A stretch of DNA of 32,861 nt. It comes from Pseudomonadota bacterium (GTDB lineage Bacteria > Pseudomonadota > Gammaproteobacteria > Steroidobacterales > Steroidobacteraceae). Numbering within the stretch: position 1 is the first letter of the stretch; the number at the start of each line of letters is the position of its first letter. A program made the translations under genes and the position numbers. The notes under the pieces were generated by a model. That model saw only the letters and a list, made by a program, of their open reading frames with translations, made no database searches and was not told the DNA's origin. Location of the stretch: positions 1 through 32,861 of the forward strand of contig JAKAFQ010000003.1 in NCBI GenBank assembly GCA_021817875.1. Direction: 5' to 3'. Of the stretch, positions 18,498-26,388 are shown in pieces.

Positions 18498-18551
18498 ATT
18501 CGGCTCGTTATCCGGTGAGGACCGCAGCTCGATGCACCACCACGGGCCGCA

Positions 18552-19682
18552 TCACTTCGCGCCTCGCGCCGAGGCATCCCAGACATTCCAGCGGCCACGA
18601 AGCCCGTTCACCGTGGCAACGAACGGCGCCGACAACAACAGCGCCGACCAGCCCACCTGGCGCACGACCCGGGAGAGAAGACTCGACTTGGGTGATGCGA
18701 CCGTCACCACCGCGCTCGCGATGAGCGCGGCGAGCGCGATCGCGGCACACTGCATCGGATAGGCGAGCGCCATGCCGAGCGCGGCGAGCAACAGCCAGTA
18801 GGGCGTGCTGAATCGCAGCAGCTTGTGGAACACGAATTGCGCCCAGAGGCGATTCTTGAGTGGATTAAGAATGGAGGGACGCAGCACACAGAGTTGCAGC
18901 ACGCCCGTGAGCGTTCTCACTTTACGCCGGAATTCCTCACGCGCCGTGAAGTTGCGCCTGTCGACGGCGAAGGCGGTCTCACACGTCACCACCCGCGCGC
19001 CCTGTTGAGCCACCACGAGGGCCACGTAAACATCGTCATTGATGAGGCCTGCGGGCAAAGGCTCCCAGTGTGCCTTGCGCAGAGCGTAAATGGCGCCGGT
19101 AACCCCGACGATACTGTCGACGGCGGATTCGACCTTGCGAAGCCAGGATTCGTAGGTCCAGAAGACCGTCAGCAGGAGGCTGCGCCGGTTGTTCTCGAGG
19201 GCGATGCGCCCCGTGGTGGCGCCGATCCCCGGTTGACGGACAGCTTGCACGAGATCGGCGAGCGCGCCCGCGAGAAACTCCTGGTTCGAATCGGTGAAAA
19301 TGAGGATCTGGTGTGTGGCGGCCCGAACGCCCGCATTGAGCGTGACCGCCTTGCCCCCTGGCGCATCCCCATCGACGACCACCGCGCGGCTTGCGAGCAC
19401 TTGGCGATACCGCCGGGACGCGATCGGCCCCTTGCGATCGACGGCGACGATGATCTCCAGGTCATCGAGCTCCTGCCGATGCGCCTCGAGATTGGCGATG
19501 CGCCGCGAGACGATCTCGGGGTCATCGCGGGTGGCAATGACGACCGAGGCCGATCCCTTGGTGGCATCGGCGATCGGACGGCGCCGGGGTCGCAGCCGCC
19601 CCAGCAGCCACAGGATAGCCGGATAGACTGCCCATCCGAGCACCAGGATGAGCGAAGCCGTTGTGATCAAGTCCCTAGCCAT
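18552..19682 (-). CDS. Membrane glycosyltransferase family 2 protein
   Basis: A 376-residue GT-A enzyme anchored by an N-terminal helix (about residues 7-29) and by C-terminal hydrophobic segments (about 295-355). The catalytic domain starts with ASVVIATRDD, has the metal-site equivalent FTDSNQEF (Asp131) and an acceptor-side INDDVYVAL (about 214-222). A QxxRW motif is not visible; REEFRRKVR occupies that region, so it does not look like a processive cellulose or hyaluronan synthase. It overlaps the upstream lyase gene by 8 bases. It likely adds a sugar to the lipid-linked intermediate at the inner membrane. Confidence 0.88.
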   Translation of the reverse strand: MARDLITTASLILVLGWAVYPAILWLLGRLRPRRRPIADATKGSASVVIATRDDPEIVSRRIANLEAHRQELDDLEIIVAVDRKGPIASRRYRQVLASRAVVVDGDAPGGKAVTLNAGVRAATHQILIFTDSNQEFLAGALADLVQAVRQPGIGATTGRIALENNRRSLLLTVFWTYESWLRKVESAVDSIVGVTGAIYALRKAHWEPLPAGLINDDVYVALVVAQQGARVVTCETAFAVDRRNFTAREEFRRKVRTLTGVLQLCVLRPSILNPLKNRLWAQFVFHKLLRFSTPYWLLLAALGMALAYPMQCAAIALAALIASAVVTVASPKSSLLSRVVRQVGWSALLLSAPFVATVNGLRGRWNVWDASARGAK

Positions 19683-21987
19683 GAGTGCTGCGCGGCTCCC
19701 AGACCCGGCGATTCGTCCACTGTCCGCTCACTTTCTCGAAAACCGCCATTTTGCCGATTATCTCAGACGGCGTCGTGATGCGCCCTTCAGAAATCCCCAT
19801 CCTGATGTCGCGCATTCGCGAAACCGCGAGCAGGTCCTGGGAGTCGCCTGCGCCTGCCGCGGTGCGCTCGATCCTCCAGCACAGCTCGCCCGAGACCTCG
19901 AGTCCCGTCGGCGCATCGCGCAGCGATGACAATGACACGACGTGCCGGCCGACATCATCCCGCCAGACGCAGGATGGATTCGGCATCGCAGGCTCGGTGG
20001 GCGCGGAAACTGTGAAGTCGCGCACCCGGCCGGGCACGATCACGGTCACTGCGGTGAGCGAGTCGGCAACTTCGATCTCGAGCACTTGCGCGGCCACCTC
20101 GCTCCCGAGCCGCGGGGATGCGCCGCGCGAGCTCACCCGCAACCCCGAAGCGATGGGCGCCAAGACTGTCGCGAGCACCGTGCCTTCCTTTGACCAGATC
20201 ACAGCCGAACGCTCGGCGAGGCGCTCTGCGCGCAGGCCGGGCGCCAGTTGCCACCGCACGGTGCCGCAGCGCGCTCCTGGTCGCGCGCCACGATCCAGCA
20301 CCACCCAAGGGCCCGCCCGCAAGTGCAGGACCTGCCGCTCATGGCGCGAGGGTCTCGCACCGCCCGAGTGACCGAACGCCTGGCCCGAGAAGCCTGTGAT
20401 GGCCTCGCTGCACGTGACGACGCCAGTGGCCCGCTGCGGAACGTTGAGCCACTTGAACGGCATGCCTGGTGTGACGGAGGACTCTGCGTCGATCTCCAGC
20501 GTGTTGTGTGATCGGGTCGAGCGATATTCGTTGCGCTGCGGACCCGTATAGGTGAGCGTGCCCCGGTCGATGAACAACGGTGACCCGCCCAAGGTCAGCG
20601 TCATGGCCAGCGCGTCCGCGTGGCTGTGACCGCAACTGAATGCTCCGTGCGGGCCGGCATCGATGACGGCTACCGCATCCTCAGGCTTCCAGCCGTCCCT
20701 CAAGACCGCCAACCCACCATCGGGCAAATCGACCTCGCGCCAAGCCGGACAGGCCACCCCTGCTTCGATCCGCCGGCGGGTCGCCTCGATGCCGCACAGC
20801 CAGTACGCCAGCCCCGGCGAGGTGCCCGCAGGGGCCAACTCCGGACGATCGAGGAACACCGCCCCCGCGAGCAGCAGGCCTCCCGCCTCATCAGGCGGGC
20901 GCTCCTCCAGGGGCAGCAGCAGCCCGCCATCATCGTCGCCTATGAGCGGAATGCGGCCCTCAGCGCACGCGAGGCTGCGCAGAACGTCGAACAGGCGGCT
21001 CAGGTGGTCCCGTACCGCCGGCGAGGCGGCCCAGCCCGTCGAAGCGGCCAGCAGCGCGTAATGCAGGTAAATCTCGGTGGTATACCGATGATACTGGCTT
21101 GCCTGCTCAAAATAGACCCCATCGGGAAGCACCTGGCACGCGAGCCACTCCTGCAGAATCGCCGCCCCCTTCACCCGCCAGCGCAGCGCAGGCCGCGAGC
21201 CTTCGAGCACCGTCCCCAAGTAGAAGAGTCCGAGTGCCTCACCGGTAAGGTGGGTATTGGGACTGGAATACGTGGACAGGTAGCGCTCGAGGTGACGCCC
21301 GTGCGCTTCGAGCGAGGCCGCAAGCCTCGAGCGCAGATCCCCCCAGGGCGCATCACGTAGCAACCACAGCAGCCAGCACCAGGTGATCGCCCGGTAGGCG
21401 ATCTCGAGGCTGCTCACCCAGTTCACGCCCATGCCAGGCGGATTCTCAGTGAGCCAGGAGTCGAGGTGCCGGCTCACCAGTTCGAGCGCCGCCTCATCCC
21501 GATCGAGCAACCAGCACATCGCCGGCGCGAGCAGGTACTGGTGCCGGTTCACCTCCCAGAGAATCTTGTGATCGCCCACCTGCGCGGTATCGAGGTGATC
21601 GATCCGGCTCCAGTGCCACCGAGGCGCCTCCCGCCCGCCGACCGGATCTCGGTGCCACCGAGGCGGAACACCGATCAGCAAATCTGGGTACCCGAGCAAG
21701 GACGCATGACCCTGCTGCAGGGCGCGGCATTGAGCGCGAACACCCGACGCCCATGCCGGATCCCTCATCGCGACGGCCCGCGCGATAGCTTCAGGCCCCC
21801 CATCCGTAGCCCGCAGGGAGGCAAACGCATTGCCGGGAATAAACGAGACGCCCGATACCGCCTCGCTCCCGGACGGACCGCGCATCGCGCTCTGGGCACG
21901 TTCCAGCCGGGCGAGCACGGCCTGCCTCCCTCGAATCCGGAGCTCGGCAAGCGAGCGGCCACGCAACTTATGTAGGATCGATGCCAC
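19675..21987 (-). CDS. Heparinase II/III-like polysaccharide lyase
   Basis: A 770-residue protein with the two-domain plan of heparinase II/III and related alginate or uronate lyases. An alpha-toroid spans about residues 100-400, with SSPNTHLTGEALG (about 241-253) and YFEQASQYHRYT (about 292-303) supplying the usual Asn/His and Tyr site residues. The beta-sandwich domain begins near 440 with GHSHADALAMTL (453-464) and FIDRGTLTYTG, then RSTRSHNTLEID. No convincing signal peptide is visible; the start LRGRSLAELRIRGRQ is typical of members in exopolysaccharide loci. GTG 21987 is the only start before an in-frame stop. It heads the seven-gene operon. It probably cleaves the uronate-containing polymer for length control or turnover. 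Confidence 0.9.
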   Translation of the reverse strand: MASILHKLRGRSLAELRIRGRQAVLARLERAQSAMRGPSGSEAVSGVSFIPGNAFASLRATDGGPEAIARAVAMRDPAWASGVRAQCRALQQGHASLLGYPDLLIGVPPRWHRDPVGGREAPRWHWSRIDHLDTAQVGDHKILWEVNRHQYLLAPAMCWLLDRDEAALELVSRHLDSWLTENPPGMGVNWVSSLEIAYRAITWCWLLWLLRDAPWGDLRSRLAASLEAHGRHLERYLSTYSSPNTHLTGEALGLFYLGTVLEGSRPALRWRVKGAAILQEWLACQVLPDGVYFEQASQYHRYTTEIYLHYALLAASTGWAASPAVRDHLSRLFDVLRSLACAEGRIPLIGDDDGGLLLPLEERPPDEAGGLLLAGAVFLDRPELAPAGTSPGLAYWLCGIEATRRRIEAGVACPAWREVDLPDGGLAVLRDGWKPEDAVAVIDAGPHGAFSCGHSHADALAMTLTLGGSPLFIDRGTLTYTGPQRNEYRSTRSHNTLEIDAESSVTPGMPFKWLNVPQRATGVVTCSEAITGFSGQAFGHSGGARPSRHERQVLHLRAGPWVVLDRGARPGARCGTVRWQLAPGLRAERLAERSAVIWSKEGTVLATVLAPIASGLRVSSRGASPRLGSEVAAQVLEIEVADSLTAVTVIVPGRVRDFTVSAPTEPAMPNPSCVWRDDVGRHVVSLSSLRDAPTGLEVSGELCWRIERTAAGAGDSQDLLAVSRMRDIRMGISEGRITTPSEIIGKMAVFEKVSGQWTNRRVWEPRSTHG

Positions 21988-22305
21988 CGGAAAACGAGTT
22001 CACAATTAGGTTAAGGATACTGCCGCGGACTCGGAGTGATCCGGATTTACCTGCGCAGGGAGCAACTGGCCGCCGCAATCGCGCCCACAAGAGAGTCGCA
22101 TCGATCCGGCCCGAAGCCCGAGAGCGCCGCGGGTCCAGCCGCGTCAATGAATTCGAGCTGAGTCCCTAGCACCAGCTCAACGTTCCGTCGTGCATGCGCC
22201 GCACGGTTTCCGGTGAGTCGCACGCGAGTTTTCACTCATTCTGAGCAGGCGGTCACACGAGAAAAACGACGCTCCTTCCCGGCTCGTATTCAATCGCAGA
22301 CAGGG

Positions 22306-22333
22306 TTGAAAACCCACCCCAGTTGATCATAAT
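22306..22333 (+). promoter_or_regulatory. Candidate sigma-70 promoter for the beta-helix gene
   Basis: TTGAAA (22306-22311) and CATAAT (22328-22333) are separated by 16 bases, each close to the -35 and -10 consensus. Transcription would start near 22340, giving an 80-base leader before the ATG at 22420. Confidence 0.5.
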
Positions 22334-22388
22334 GGTAGCGTCGGCGCTACGGCAAGTCGGTCCTGTCAGCACCCAAACTCGACCCAGA

Positions 22389-22407
22389 TGATATCGACTG
22401 ATATCGA
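22389..22407 (+). repeat. Short direct repeat in the beta-helix leader
   Basis: TGATATCGA occurs at 22389-22397 and again at 22399-22407, ten bases apart, just upstream of the ribosome-binding region. It may be an operator or chance; the core GATATC is self-complementary. Confidence 0.3.
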
Positions 22408-22419
22408 GAGAGATTTAGG

Positions 22420-24054
22420 ATGAGAACTTCGATCCCCAATCCATTCCGACTTCGAAAGGCGGCCTTGGTGCTTGGGACTCTCGGTGCCATTGCGCTCTGC
22501 ACCGCATCGACCGCGGCAACGCTCCCCATCGCACCACAGACCTTCGACACCACGTATGCTCCACCGACCGGGCAAATCATCAACGTCCCCGCCGGCGGCA
22601 ACTTTCAGACCGCGCTCAATAACGCCCAACCCGGCGATACCATCGTCCTGCAGGCCGGGGCGACTTACACGGGACCATTCACGCTACCGGACAAGACCAG
22701 CGGCTCGGGATGGATCTACATCGTCTCGAGCAACTACTCCAGCCTCCCCGCTCCCGGCACCCGAGTCAGTCCGAGCGACGCGGCGAACATGCCGTTGATC
22801 GTCGCTCCGGCGGACTCGAACGCAATCAGGACAGTCGATGGCAGCAATCACTATCGCTTCGTCGGCATCGAGTTCGCCCCAGCCTCCGGAGCGTTCGTCT
22901 ACCAGGTGATCCAGATCGGCAACGCTGACACCTCTCCCGCCACGCTTGCCAACAACATTGTTTTCGACCGCTGCTACATTCATGGCGATCCGACCGAGGG
23001 CGGCCGGCGAGGCGTGGAGATGGACGGCGCTTACGTTGCCGTGATCGACTCGTATATTTCTGGATTTCAGGAAGTAGGAGCAGACAATCAGGCGATCTGG
23101 GCCTACAACACCACGGGCCCACTGAAAATCGTCAATGACTACCTCGAGGCCGCCGGCGAGAATGTACTGTTCGGTGGCGCTGATTCCAAAGCAAACACGC
23201 TGATTCCCTCGGACATCGACATCGAGAACAATTATTTTTTTAAACCTCTGTCGCTCGTTGGCAGCAGCTACGATGTAAAGAACCTACTTGAATTCAAAGA
23301 TGCCAAGCGCGCTCTGGTATCCGGAAATATATTCCAAAATAGCCCGCAAGGCGCCCAGAACGGGTTCGCGCTGCTCATTACTCCCAGAAATCAAGGAGGC
23401 ACAGCCCCTTGGGCCACCACCACCGACATCTCCATCGTAGGGAACACCTTCATCAACGTAGGTCAAGGCATGAATCTCGCCGGGTTCGATAGCAATTATC
23501 TAAGCTACGCAACCACCAACCCAACTGTGATGACGGATCGCGTCCTAATACGCGATAATCTTATCCAAGTCACCGGACTTGGTGGTGCCGACGGACGCAC
23601 TTTCCAAATCGTCGACGGCGGAAGCGATTACACCATAGATCACAACACCATAATAAATACTGCGACGGGACCCAGCGACATTATTATGGCTGATACGACA
23701 TCATTACCGGTTAAGAACTTCGTATTTATCAATAACCTAATCACACCTACGCGATATGGTGTCATTGGTGGTGGCAAAGGCATCGGCACACCAGCATTAG
23801 ATGCCAATTTTATTAACTGGACCTTTCAGAAAAACGTATTGACAGGCCAAACGGCCGCCAGCTACCCGACTGGAAATTTTTTCCCAGCAGCCGTTACAGA
23901 CATTCAATTTGAAAATTATTCCACAGGAAACTATTCATTGGCCACAACTAGTCCGTACAAGAACGCTGGCACAGACAGCGAGGACATCGGTGCCAATTTT
24001 CCGCTCAATAGCGGGACTCTACCGAACGCGCCGAACCATGTTGCCGTGAACTAA
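22420..24054 (+). CDS. Secreted right-handed parallel beta-helix protein
   Basis: A 544-residue protein with a classical signal peptide: basic start, hydrophobic core LVLGTLGAIALCTA, cleavage probably after STAA near residue 33. It then has the entry sequence of pectate-lyase-like beta-helices (INVPAGGNFQTALNNAQPGDTIVLQAGATYTG). Repeated rungs such as NNIVFDRCYIHG, DIDIENNYFF, DISIVGNTFINV and DYTIDHNTIINT make up the rest. This fold occurs in polysaccharide lyases, epimerases and glycan-binding proteins; I cannot assign catalytic residues. No PEP-CTERM or LPXTG sorting tail is visible, so it is probably periplasmic or secreted. The second half is clearly AT-richer than the first. The TAA stop survives an insertion-sequence insertion at its TA. 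Confidence 0.85.
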   Translation: MRTSIPNPFRLRKAALVLGTLGAIALCTASTAATLPIAPQTFDTTYAPPTGQIINVPAGGNFQTALNNAQPGDTIVLQAGATYTGPFTLPDKTSGSGWIYIVSSNYSSLPAPGTRVSPSDAANMPLIVAPADSNAIRTVDGSNHYRFVGIEFAPASGAFVYQVIQIGNADTSPATLANNIVFDRCYIHGDPTEGGRRGVEMDGAYVAVIDSYISGFQEVGADNQAIWAYNTTGPLKIVNDYLEAAGENVLFGGADSKANTLIPSDIDIENNYFFKPLSLVGSSYDVKNLLEFKDAKRALVSGNIFQNSPQGAQNGFALLITPRNQGGTAPWATTTDISIVGNTFINVGQGMNLAGFDSNYLSYATTNPTVMTDRVLIRDNLIQVTGLGGADGRTFQIVDGGSDYTIDHNTIINTATGPSDIIMADTTSLPVKNFVFINNLITPTRYGVIGGGKGIGTPALDANFINWTFQKNVLTGQTAASYPTGNFFPAAVTDIQFENYSTGNYSLATTSPYKNAGTDSEDIGANFPLNSGTLPNAPNHVAVN

Positions 24055-24082
24055 ACACGGCGTCTTAAGTAATGCAGCATAG
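24052..24082 (+). repeat. IS630 left terminal inverted repeat
   Basis: Starts TAAACACGGCG and ends AATGCAGCATAG. Compared with the reverse complement of the right end, it differs at three central positions (24063, 24065 and 24069). The leading TA is the target dinucleotide and also forms the first two bases of the beta-helix stop codon. Confidence 0.88.
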
Positions 24083-25104
24083 CCTTCTTAGCACTCGATT
24101 TGGCCGACGCCAGCGATCGAAGCAGGCGTTCACGGCCTTGACGACCTCTTCGAGTGTCGGGAAGTAGCGGTTGTGAGTGGCCAGACGCCGAGCCAGCTTC
24201 CAGACCCGCTCGATCGAGGCGAGCTGGGGGCTGTAGGGCGGCAGGAACAGCAGTCGCAGCTGTTTGACGTGCCGCCGCAGGAAGGGCTTCAGCAGCACGG
24301 CGTGATGATAGCGGGCGGTTGTCGAGCACCACGATCATGCGACGCCGGCCTCGCCGATAGCGCAGCAGCTGTTTGAGGAAGCGCCGGAAGGTCTGGGCAT
24401 TGAATACGGAGCAGACGTGACGGACGAATTGGCCGGTGCGCAGATTGACCGCGCCGAAGCAGGCCACGGAGCGACGCGTCGGGGCGTGCAGCAGAAGGGG
24501 ATCCTTGTTCTCCGGTCCTACCCACATACGACAGCTGGTCCCGTGTTGCTGAAAATGGCATTCGTCCAAGCTCCACAGCTCCACATCAGCCCTTCGAGCC
24601 AGACGCCGCAGTTTTTTTTACCGCCGCGACTTTCAGCGGATCAGCTTGAGCGACTTGCGGGCGGGGCTTACGCAGCCGGAAGCCCATCTGCCGAAACAAT
24701 CTTTGGCATTGCCGCACACCCAGGTCCACGCCATAGCGACGACGCAGATGCTCGGCGAGCACCGGCCCGTCCCAGAGCGTCGCGGCCAGACCGAAGTCCC
24801 GCGGAGTCTTGCGCAGATCGCTCTGGAGCTTGCGCCATTGTGTCGCATCGAGCGTGCGGGGCCGACCTGATCTCTCCCCCTCACGCAAGGCGTCCAGTCC
24901 ACCCTGCCCGAAACGGTGGACCCAGCGCTGTACCGTCGTGCCATCTTCGCCAAACAGCTCCGCCACCTCTCGGCAGGACTGACCCGCCATCACCAGCAAC
25001 AGCCCATGCAGCCGATGGTCGTAGCGGGACTCTTCGCTCCGTCCGATCTCTTGCTGGATGGCAATCCGCATCACATCGGTATCCTCAACCTGCAGCTTTC
25101 GCAT
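24065..25104 (-). pseudogene. IS630 transposase, frameshifted twice
   Basis: The N-terminal part (25104 to about 24610) encodes helix-turn-helix domains with SCREVAELFGEDGTTVQRWVHRF. It runs into an A8 tract on the coding strand (24612-24619), where omission of one A joins it to the DDE domain: VKKLRRLARRADVELWSLDECHFQQHG. A second break near 24314-24322 is one extra C after VLDN; removing it gives the expected VLDNARYHHAVLLKPF and continues to LPPYSPQLASIERVWKL. The catalytic D, D and E are therefore all present but spread over three frames. The first shift could be bypassed by slippage at A8; the second has no obvious slippage signal, so I call it inactive unless it is a sequencing error. 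Confidence 0.85.
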
Positions 25105-25143
25105 CGATCTTCTCCCATAGGAAAAGCCGTTGCGATTATACCA

Positions 25144-25174
25144 CTATGCTGCATTATTTATGTCGCCGTGTTTA
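25144..25174 (-). repeat. IS630 right terminal inverted repeat
   Basis: Read on the reverse strand it starts TAAACACGGCG and ends AATGCAGCATAG, matching the left end at the outer 11 and inner 12 bases. The outermost TA at 25173-25174 is the second copy of the target dinucleotide. Confidence 0.88.
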
Positions 25175-25220
25175 AATACAGATCAGTTCCGCCTACCATA
25201 TATTTCCTTCCAAACCCAGA

Positions 25221-26267
25221 ATGCTCCCACTTCGATTCGCCAAACGCACCGTATTGCGGATACTGGACTTCGCTGGCCTGAACTCACGAGTCATCGACTC
25301 CGTCTGGCGCCAACATCGCCTGCTCATTATCTGCTGGCACGGAGTCTCGAATGACGATGAACACACCTGGAACCCCAACCTGTTCATGCCTCCCGATTTT
25401 TTTCGGGCACGCCTTCAATTGCTTAGAGCAATGAGGTGCAATGTGTTGCCTCTAGATGAGGCACTGTCTAGACTTCAAAATGGACGTCTTCCGCCGCGCT
25501 CAGTTTCCCTCACTATAGATGACGGAGATAGTAGCTTCTACCTTAAAGCCTGGCCCTTACTAAGAGAATTCCGCCTTCCTGCGACACTGTATTGGACTAC
25601 TTACTATTCAACCCGTTCCTTCGCTGTGTTTGACCCCATGTTGTCTTATCTACTTTGGAAGGGTCGCAATAAAACACTGGAATTACGTCATCCCGCACTT
25701 CGCCACGAACTTCATACCGTAGAAAGCAGGAATCGAGCCTTTTCCGCCATTTATCAAATGGCAACACAAGACGCATGGACGGCGCAAGATAAAGAATCGT
25801 TTCTATTCGACCTCGCGAAGCTTCTTGACGTCGACTACATGCAACTCAAGTCTCGGCGGGTGCTCCATCTAGTCACCCCAACTGAAGCACGTGAAATGGT
25901 CTCAGAAGGACTTGATCTTCAACTACATACTCATCGCCATCGCGTTCCTCGCAAACGGGACCAATTCTTGGCCGAGATCGCCGAGAATACTCAAATGCTC
26001 CGGCAAGCGGGCGCAGAATGTCCCCTCCATTTTTGCTACCCGAGCGGCAGCTTCTTGCCGCAGTTTGGAATTTGGCTCCAGGAAAGCGGAATCAAGTCAG
26101 CCACAACTTGCGAATCAGGATTGGCCGACAGTAAAGCAAACCCATTCTTCCTACCGCGCTTAGTTGACCATCAAGGAATCAGTACAGCAGAATTCAAAGG
26201 GTGGCTAAGCGGCATTTCTTCAGGACTTCGTGGAAGTCATCGGATGAGTCAGCATAGCTTGCAATAG
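25221..26267 (+). CDS. Polysaccharide deacetylase family protein (NodB fold)
   Basis: A 348-residue CE4-type metal-dependent deacetylase. Motif 1 is SLTIDDGDSS with Asp100-Asp101, motif 2 LQLHTHRHR with His236 and His240 as metal ligands, and motif 3 FCYPSGSF (271-278). This is the order seen in enzymes that remove N-acetyl groups from GlcNAc-type residues or act on envelope glycans. There is no clear signal peptide, although the N-terminus is basic and moderately hydrophobic. The ribosome site is weak. Before the IS630 insertion it lay about 46 bases behind the beta-helix gene and was probably co-transcribed. The DNA is AT-rich relative to the left of the window, suggesting separate ancestry. 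Confidence 0.9.
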   Translation: MLPLRFAKRTVLRILDFAGLNSRVIDSVWRQHRLLIICWHGVSNDDEHTWNPNLFMPPDFFRARLQLLRAMRCNVLPLDEALSRLQNGRLPPRSVSLTIDDGDSSFYLKAWPLLREFRLPATLYWTTYYSTRSFAVFDPMLSYLLWKGRNKTLELRHPALRHELHTVESRNRAFSAIYQMATQDAWTAQDKESFLFDLAKLLDVDYMQLKSRRVLHLVTPTEAREMVSEGLDLQLHTHRHRVPRKRDQFLAEIAENTQMLRQAGAECPLHFCYPSGSFLPQFGIWLQESGIKSATTCESGLADSKANPFFLPRLVDHQGISTAEFKGWLSGISSGLRGSHRMSQHSLQ

Positions 26268-26388
26268 AAGCCCCGCAAAGCCCTTCCGTGATATTCTGCT
26301 GTCATTATCCCGCGCGACTATTGTAGCGCCGAAGCACGCCGTTTCCCTCTCGCATAGCTCAATATGATTTACCTAGAGGAAGGCGGAG

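Larger units (their letters stand above)
21988..22419. promoter_or_regulatory. Divergent intergenic region between lyase and beta-helix genes
   Basis: These 432 bases separate two divergent genes and should contain the promoter of the seven-gene operon and that of the beta-helix gene. The clearest element is a forward sigma-70-like promoter at 22306-22333. A period-10 repeat lies at 22389-22407. I see no convincing gene; short ORFs here lack ribosome sites and recognisable features. Confidence 0.4.
24052..25174 (-). mobile_element. IS630-family insertion sequence, decayed
   Basis: The element is bounded by 31-base imperfect terminal inverted repeats (24052-24082 and 25144-25174) that begin at a duplicated TA, the target of IS630/Tc1/mariner elements. 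Leaving out the TA, it is about 1.12 kb, normal for the family. It carries one reverse-strand transposase in three frames. If the element and one TA are removed, the beta-helix stop codon and the deacetylase start lie about 46 bases apart, so the element split what was probably one operon. Confidence 0.9.

Noticed and set aside
22047..22235. Short reverse ORF in the lyase/beta-helix intergenic region
   Set aside because: No ribosome site, no recognisable features, and it lies where promoters for both flanking genes are expected.
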